Origin: an uncultured Oscillospiraceae bacterium
GTDB lineage: Bacteria > Bacillota > Clostridia > Oscillospirales > Acutalibacteraceae
Direction: 5' to 3'
DNA length: 9,600 nt
Assembly (NCBI GenBank): GCA_900545625.1
Contig: UQZS01000061.1
Span: 1 to 9,600 of the forward strand
Shown here: in pieces, positions 6,985 to 9,600 of the stretch
How positions within the stretch are numbered: position 1 is the first letter of the stretch
Layout of the letters: the number at the start of each line of letters is the position of its first letter
Made by a program: the position numbers and the translations under genes
The notes under the pieces: model-generated
The model's database searches: none
Told to the model about the DNA's origin: nothing
What the model saw: only the letters and a program-made list of their open reading frames with translations

Positions 6985-7463
6985 AAGCGGTCGTGGGGCT
7001 CGGGACCAATCTCGGCGATCGGGTGCAAAATCTGCGCGATGCGCTGGCGTCCATCGACCGCGTGGTGCAAACGCGTGTCATCCGCTGTTCCCGCGTATAT
7101 GAAAGCAAACCCTACGGCTATGCCAACCAGGGAGATTTCCTCAATATGGCGGCGGAGCTGGACACCGCTTTGCAGCCGGAAGCCCTGCTCGGCACGCTGT
7201 TAGGGATCGAAGCGGGGCTTGGACGCGTGCGGGAATTCAAAAACGGCCCGCGTGTGATCGATTTGGATCTGCTGGTCGCCGAAGGGTTTACCTCGGATAC
7301 ACCGTACCTGCGTTTGCCGCATCCCGAAATGTGCAATCGTTCCTTTGTATTGCTGCCGCTTGCGGATTTGTACCCTGCGGGGGATGCGCTCGGCTTCTCT
7401 TTTGCGGACGCGCTTTCCCGAATTTCTAAAGACGATATTCATCTGTTTGCGGAGTCCCTGTAG
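6981..7463 (+). CDS. folK: 2-amino-4-hydroxy-6-hydroxymethyldihydropteridine pyrophosphokinase
   Basis: HPPK transfers pyrophosphate from ATP to 6-hydroxymethyl-7,8-dihydropterin, making the substrate of FolP. At 160 residues it matches the usual bacterial length. The N-terminus GLGTNLGDRVQNLRDAL (6-22) and SRVYESKPYGYANQGDFLN (38-56) are typical. Glu77, Arg82 and Arg84 lie in the ATP loop region. GPRVIDLDLL (89-98) carries the two magnesium-binding Asp residues, 94 and 96. LPHPEMCNRSFVLLPLADLYP (112-132) closes the domain. The start overlaps the folB stop (ATGA). It is the last gene of the + strand cluster; terminators follow at 7488 and 7532. Together with folE, folB and folP it supplies most of the pterin branch. 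The phosphatase for dihydroneopterin triphosphate is not in the window. Confidence 0.97.
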   Translation: MKAVVGLGTNLGDRVQNLRDALASIDRVVQTRVIRCSRVYESKPYGYANQGDFLNMAAELDTALQPEALLGTLLGIEAGLGRVREFKNGPRVIDLDLLVAEGFTSDTPYLRLPHPEMCNRSFVLLPLADLYPAGDALGFSFADALSRISKDDIHLFAESL

Positions 7464-7487
7464 GCAAAAAACAGAGAAACAAATAAG

Positions 7488-7513
7488 AAAAGGACGGCTT
7501 AGGCCGTCCTTTT
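7488..7513. terminator. Bidirectional terminator after folK
   Basis: An 11-bp stem (7488-7498 with 7503-7513) closes on a TTAG tetraloop. It has a GGACGGC core flanked by AAAA on the left and TTTT on the right. The A/T flanks make it readable from both strands. The T run is only four bases, so on its own it may be moderate. It lies 24 bp after the folK stop. Confidence 0.8.
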
Positions 7514-7531
7514 GCTGTCATCCAAAAATTG

Positions 7532-7560
7532 CGCCCCGCCAAAATCGGCGGGGCGTTTTT
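7532..7560. terminator. Bidirectional GC-rich terminator between convergent genes
   Basis: A perfect 9-bp stem of CGCCCCGCC (7532-7540) with GGCGGGGCG (7547-7555) closes a 6-nt loop. Five T follow at 7556-7560 for the + strand. On the - strand five A at 7524-7528 give a T run after CAA. It lies 10 bp beyond the stop of the - strand foldase gene, so it probably serves that gene and backs up the folK terminator. Confidence 0.88.
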
Positions 7561-7570
7561 GTAAGTGCTT

Positions 7571-9268
7571 TTAAGAATTATAATTGCTCGCAATATAGGT
7601 GTCCGTGATCAGCGATTCCAGCTGCGAAACAGACCAGTTGATCATCATGGAAGAGGCGTCGATCTGATAGGTTTCGCCGTTGATGATTTCCTCATCGAAC
7701 GCCGTAACGGCTTCATTTGCCAGCGCCGTACGCACCGTGGACTTCCAGACTTCCTCGTTGTCGTTGCCGACATAGTACATGATGTGATAGCCGATTTCCG
7801 TTTCAACGATTCCGCTGTCTCCGGGCTTGTGCGCGGGATCAAAGATCCAATTATCAAATGCCTCGAACATTTCGCCGGGCTGTACATCCTCGTAAAGACC
7901 GCCGTTTTCATTAGAACCGGGATCATCGCTGTTTTCATTGGCAAGCGCAGCAAAATTGTCTTCCGTCGGATTATCCAGGAACTGCTGGTAGATTTCTTCT
8001 GCCTGTGCATAGTAGGTGGCTTTTTGCTCATCCGTCAACTCAACCGTGTTGCCCTCGTCGTCGGTCTCGGTTTCAAACTGGATCAGGATGTGGCGCACAT
8101 CCACGGGCTTGGTCGTGTCCTGATGCGGCAGCTCCGCCATGTAAATGACCGTGTACCCGCTGTCGGATTCGACAACGCCCACATCACCGACCGCACGCTC
8201 AGCGGCAAGCACCCAGTCGCGTACATTCGTGCCGTAGGTGGACTCCAGCGTGGATGCGGTAACATCGGTCTGCGTAACGCCGGATTCGGTCGCCGTGCTG
8301 TTATATGCCTGCGCCTGCTCTAAGAGCGTAGCGGCGTTCGTGACCTGTGCGGCATAACGGTCCGCTTCGCTCTTTGCTTCAGCCATCGCTTCGGTACGTG
8401 CGGCTTCCTGCTCTTCCTCGGTCGCATCCTCGGAAATGGAAGACGTATCCGCCGAAACGGTGAACAGCGACACGGAAAGCTCCGCATAATCCGCTATGTT
8501 TTCCGTATATTCCGCATTGATCTCATCATCCGTGACCGCATCGGTCAGTTCCTCGCTCTTTTGCTGCGCATAATTGGAAGCCAGATAACGCTCTTCCAAA
8601 ACTTCGCGAAGCAGATCCTCGTTCACGCCCTTGCCGTAAAGCCGGATTAGCCAACGGTTCAGGGAATAGTCGTTGGATTCCGCAGTGGAGCGCAGGCTTT
8701 CGATCTGCTCGTCGATCTCCGCCTGCTCGTCTTCCGTCAGCGTAAGCCCGGCTTCCCGCGCCATATCCGCATACGCAATATAGGATTGCAGGGAATTGAG
8801 CGTATTGATACGGAAATAATCCGCCCAGGTCGGTGTCCCTTCGCCTTCATAGCCCTCCAGCTCCTCGGGATATTCCTGCTCCATCGGCGTCAGGGAAGAA
8901 TCGTACCCCGTGTACATTGCGCCGTAGCCGTCGCCGTATTGCGAATCATACTGCGCAGAGGTCTGCTGTACGCTCATGTAAAGATCCATATAGTAGAAAT
9001 TGTATTTTGCCACGGAAACCTTCTCGTCGCCGATCGTCGCTGCCGTCAGCACCTTTTGCGGCACGCCAAAGAAATTGAGCACGGCGTATACCGCACCGAG
9101 CACGATCGCCACGGCTAAAACAATGCCGATGACTTTCGCCGCAATGCGCTTCGCTTTAGCAGCCTTCGGGTTTTTCTTAGCCTTTTTCTTTGCCGCGGAG
9201 TCAATGCGCTTTTTGCGCTCCTCGCGGTAAAGCTCCGCCTGGCTTTTTTCTGCGTGATTGTTTTCCAT
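7571..9268 (-). CDS. Membrane-anchored PrsA/SurA-like parvulin peptidyl-prolyl isomerase (foldase)
   Basis: A 565-residue protein, predicted to help exported proteins fold on the outer face of the membrane. It has a Lys/Ala-rich cytoplasmic N-terminus (19-45), one membrane helix (about 44-66), an SurA-N-like helical region interrupted by a Tyr/Gly/Glu-rich insert (107-150), and a parvulin domain at about 389-500. That domain shows VRHILIQF (391-398), FAALANENSDDPGSNENGGLY (split over 439-459), and GIVETEIGYHIMYYV (486-500). An earlier segment (about 261-378), ending VGVVESDSGYTVIYMAE, looks like a second, worn parvulin module. There is no lipobox, and I see no cysteine at all, so unlike Bacillus PrsA it is held by a helix and not a lipid. 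The start MENN at 9268 is chosen because AAAAAGGATGG precedes it; an upstream in-frame ATG at 9322 has no ribosome site and lies within the promoter region. Confidence 0.88.
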   Translation of the reverse strand: MENNHAEKSQAELYREERKKRIDSAAKKKAKKNPKAAKAKRIAAKVIGIVLAVAIVLGAVYAVLNFFGVPQKVLTAATIGDEKVSVAKYNFYYMDLYMSVQQTSAQYDSQYGDGYGAMYTGYDSSLTPMEQEYPEELEGYEGEGTPTWADYFRINTLNSLQSYIAYADMAREAGLTLTEDEQAEIDEQIESLRSTAESNDYSLNRWLIRLYGKGVNEDLLREVLEERYLASNYAQQKSEELTDAVTDDEINAEYTENIADYAELSVSLFTVSADTSSISEDATEEEQEAARTEAMAEAKSEADRYAAQVTNAATLLEQAQAYNSTATESGVTQTDVTASTLESTYGTNVRDWVLAAERAVGDVGVVESDSGYTVIYMAELPHQDTTKPVDVRHILIQFETETDDEGNTVELTDEQKATYYAQAEEIYQQFLDNPTEDNFAALANENSDDPGSNENGGLYEDVQPGEMFEAFDNWIFDPAHKPGDSGIVETEIGYHIMYYVGNDNEEVWKSTVRTALANEAVTAFDEEIINGETYQIDASSMMINWSVSQLESLITDTYIASNYNS

Positions 9269-9274
9269 ACCGTT

Positions 9275-9285
9275 CCATCCTTTTT
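9275..9285 (-). promoter_or_regulatory. Ribosome binding site fixing the foldase start
   Basis: On the - strand AAAAAGGATGG precedes the ATG at 9268-9266, with AAGGA 9 nt upstream. No comparable site precedes the two in-frame ATG codons further upstream (9322 and 9316), so the shorter protein is preferred. Confidence 0.75.
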
Positions 9286-9311
9286 CAGATGATTTTTCGG
9301 AAGACCGAATA

Positions 9312-9350
9312 AACATACTCATTTTATACTATTTTGACAAAAGATACAAG
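9312..9350 (-). promoter_or_regulatory. Candidate promoter of the foldase gene
   Basis: On the - strand TTGTCA (9340-9335) is followed after 17 bp by TATGTT (9317-9312), each matching four or five of six consensus bases. An overlapping alternative uses TATAAA (9328-9323) as the -10, with a poorer -35 near 9350. Either would give a leader of about 35-55 nt before the ATG at 9268. The A/T-rich surroundings support a promoter here, but which pair is used is not decided by the sequence. Confidence 0.55.
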
Positions 9351-9448
9351 CACATTTTTTGAAAAAGCGCCTGTCGTCGTATGAATTTACAAAAAATTAA
9401 AAGTCCGTTTCAGGCTAAAAAGCGGGTATGCGCACGCCTTTAGACGGC

Positions 9449-9600
9449 TTATTCGTCGAGGGTCAACCATTCCGTTTCCAAGGCGTCGATCGTTTCCGTC
9501 AACGCCTCGATCTCTTCTGTCAGTGCCGAGAGCCGCGCATAGTTTACGGCGACATCCGGCAGTTCACATTCGGCTTTTAGATCGTTGAGCTTTCGGTAGC
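9449..9600 (-). CDS. C-terminal tail of a probable ABC-F family ATPase (partial)
   Basis: An open frame on the - strand runs from the window edge to a TAA at 9451-9449, giving 49 visible residues. They read as a Glu/Leu-rich amphipathic helix beginning YRKLNDLKAE and ending LETEWLTLDE. This resembles the C-terminal coiled coil of ABC-F proteins (Uup, YdiF and ribosome-protection types), in which a helix such as LEELMERWEEL closes the protein. No ATP-binding motif is inside the window, so the assignment rests on this tail alone and another coiled-coil protein is possible. It lies upstream of the foldase gene on the same strand. The 126 bp between its stop and 9323 hold the foldase promoter and no clear terminator. 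Confidence 0.55.
   Translation of the reverse strand, partial: YRKLNDLKAECELPDVAVNYARLSALTEEIEALTETIDALETEWLTLDE

Larger units (their letters stand above)
1738..7463 (+). other. Predicted seven-gene operon: MFS, LCP-like, transglutaminase-like, folE, folP, folB, folK
   Basis: All seven genes run in one direction between a promoter at 1649 and terminators at 7488-7560. The six junctions are 41 bp, a 4-nt overlap, 12 bp, 4 bp, an 8-nt overlap and a 4-nt overlap. I found no hairpin with a T run within any gap. Internal promoters inside coding sequence cannot be excluded, especially within the transglutaminase-like gene ahead of folE. Confidence 0.65.

Noticed and set aside
7565..8323. A 252-codon open frame on the + strand
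   Set aside because: It is antisense to the 3' part of the foldase gene and starts within its terminator region. There is no ribosome site or familiar motif.
9360..9448. A terminator for the gene at the right edge
   Set aside because: Only weak 4-bp pairings beside T runs are seen on the - strand (around 9424-9440 and 9398-9416). A T-rich GGCGCTTTTT segment near 9362-9371 has no matching left arm.

Overview
The window looks like a chromosomal segment of a low-to-mid G+C Gram-positive anaerobe, most likely class Clostridia and perhaps the Oscillospirales/Ruminococcaceae. That placement rests on protein style (ClpP/ClpX, the folE-folP-folB-folK order, a TM-anchored PrsA-like foldase, strong AGGAGG-like ribosome sites) and is an inference. 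Gene density is high. I see no mobile element, CRISPR array, tRNA or rRNA.

Region 1 (1-1638): the C-terminal end of clpP, then clpX 18 bp downstream. Together they form the ClpXP protease. The unit closes with a strong 10-bp hairpin terminator.

Region 2 (1649-7463, + strand): a convincing extended -10 promoter precedes seven tightly packed genes. They are an MFS transporter (GTG start), a membrane-anchored degenerate LytR-CpsA-Psr (LCP)-like protein, an exported transglutaminase-like protein, and the folate genes folE, folP, folB and folK. Four of the six junctions overlap or are 4 bp apart, and no terminator is visible inside, so one operon is plausible. folE, folB, folP and folK cover most of the route from GTP to 7,8-dihydropteroate. 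The dephosphorylation step, p-aminobenzoate synthesis, folC and folA are not here. The cell-surface LCP-like/transglutaminase pair has no obvious link to folate and is the least explained part of the window.

Region 3 (7488-7560): two hairpin terminators in the convergent gap between folK and the next gene. Both read as bidirectional.

Region 4 (7571-9600, - strand): a 565-residue membrane-anchored parvulin-type foldase with its own candidate promoter. Upstream of it on the same strand is the C-terminal tail of what looks like an ABC-F ATPase, cut by the window edge.

Most of the window is ordinary core genome. The points worth a second look are the LCP-like protein lacking the family's signature arginines, its translational coupling to a transglutaminase-like protein, their fusion to a folate operon, a Cys in place of the usual Arg in the FolP SRK motif, and a tandem pair of parvulin-like modules in the foldase.
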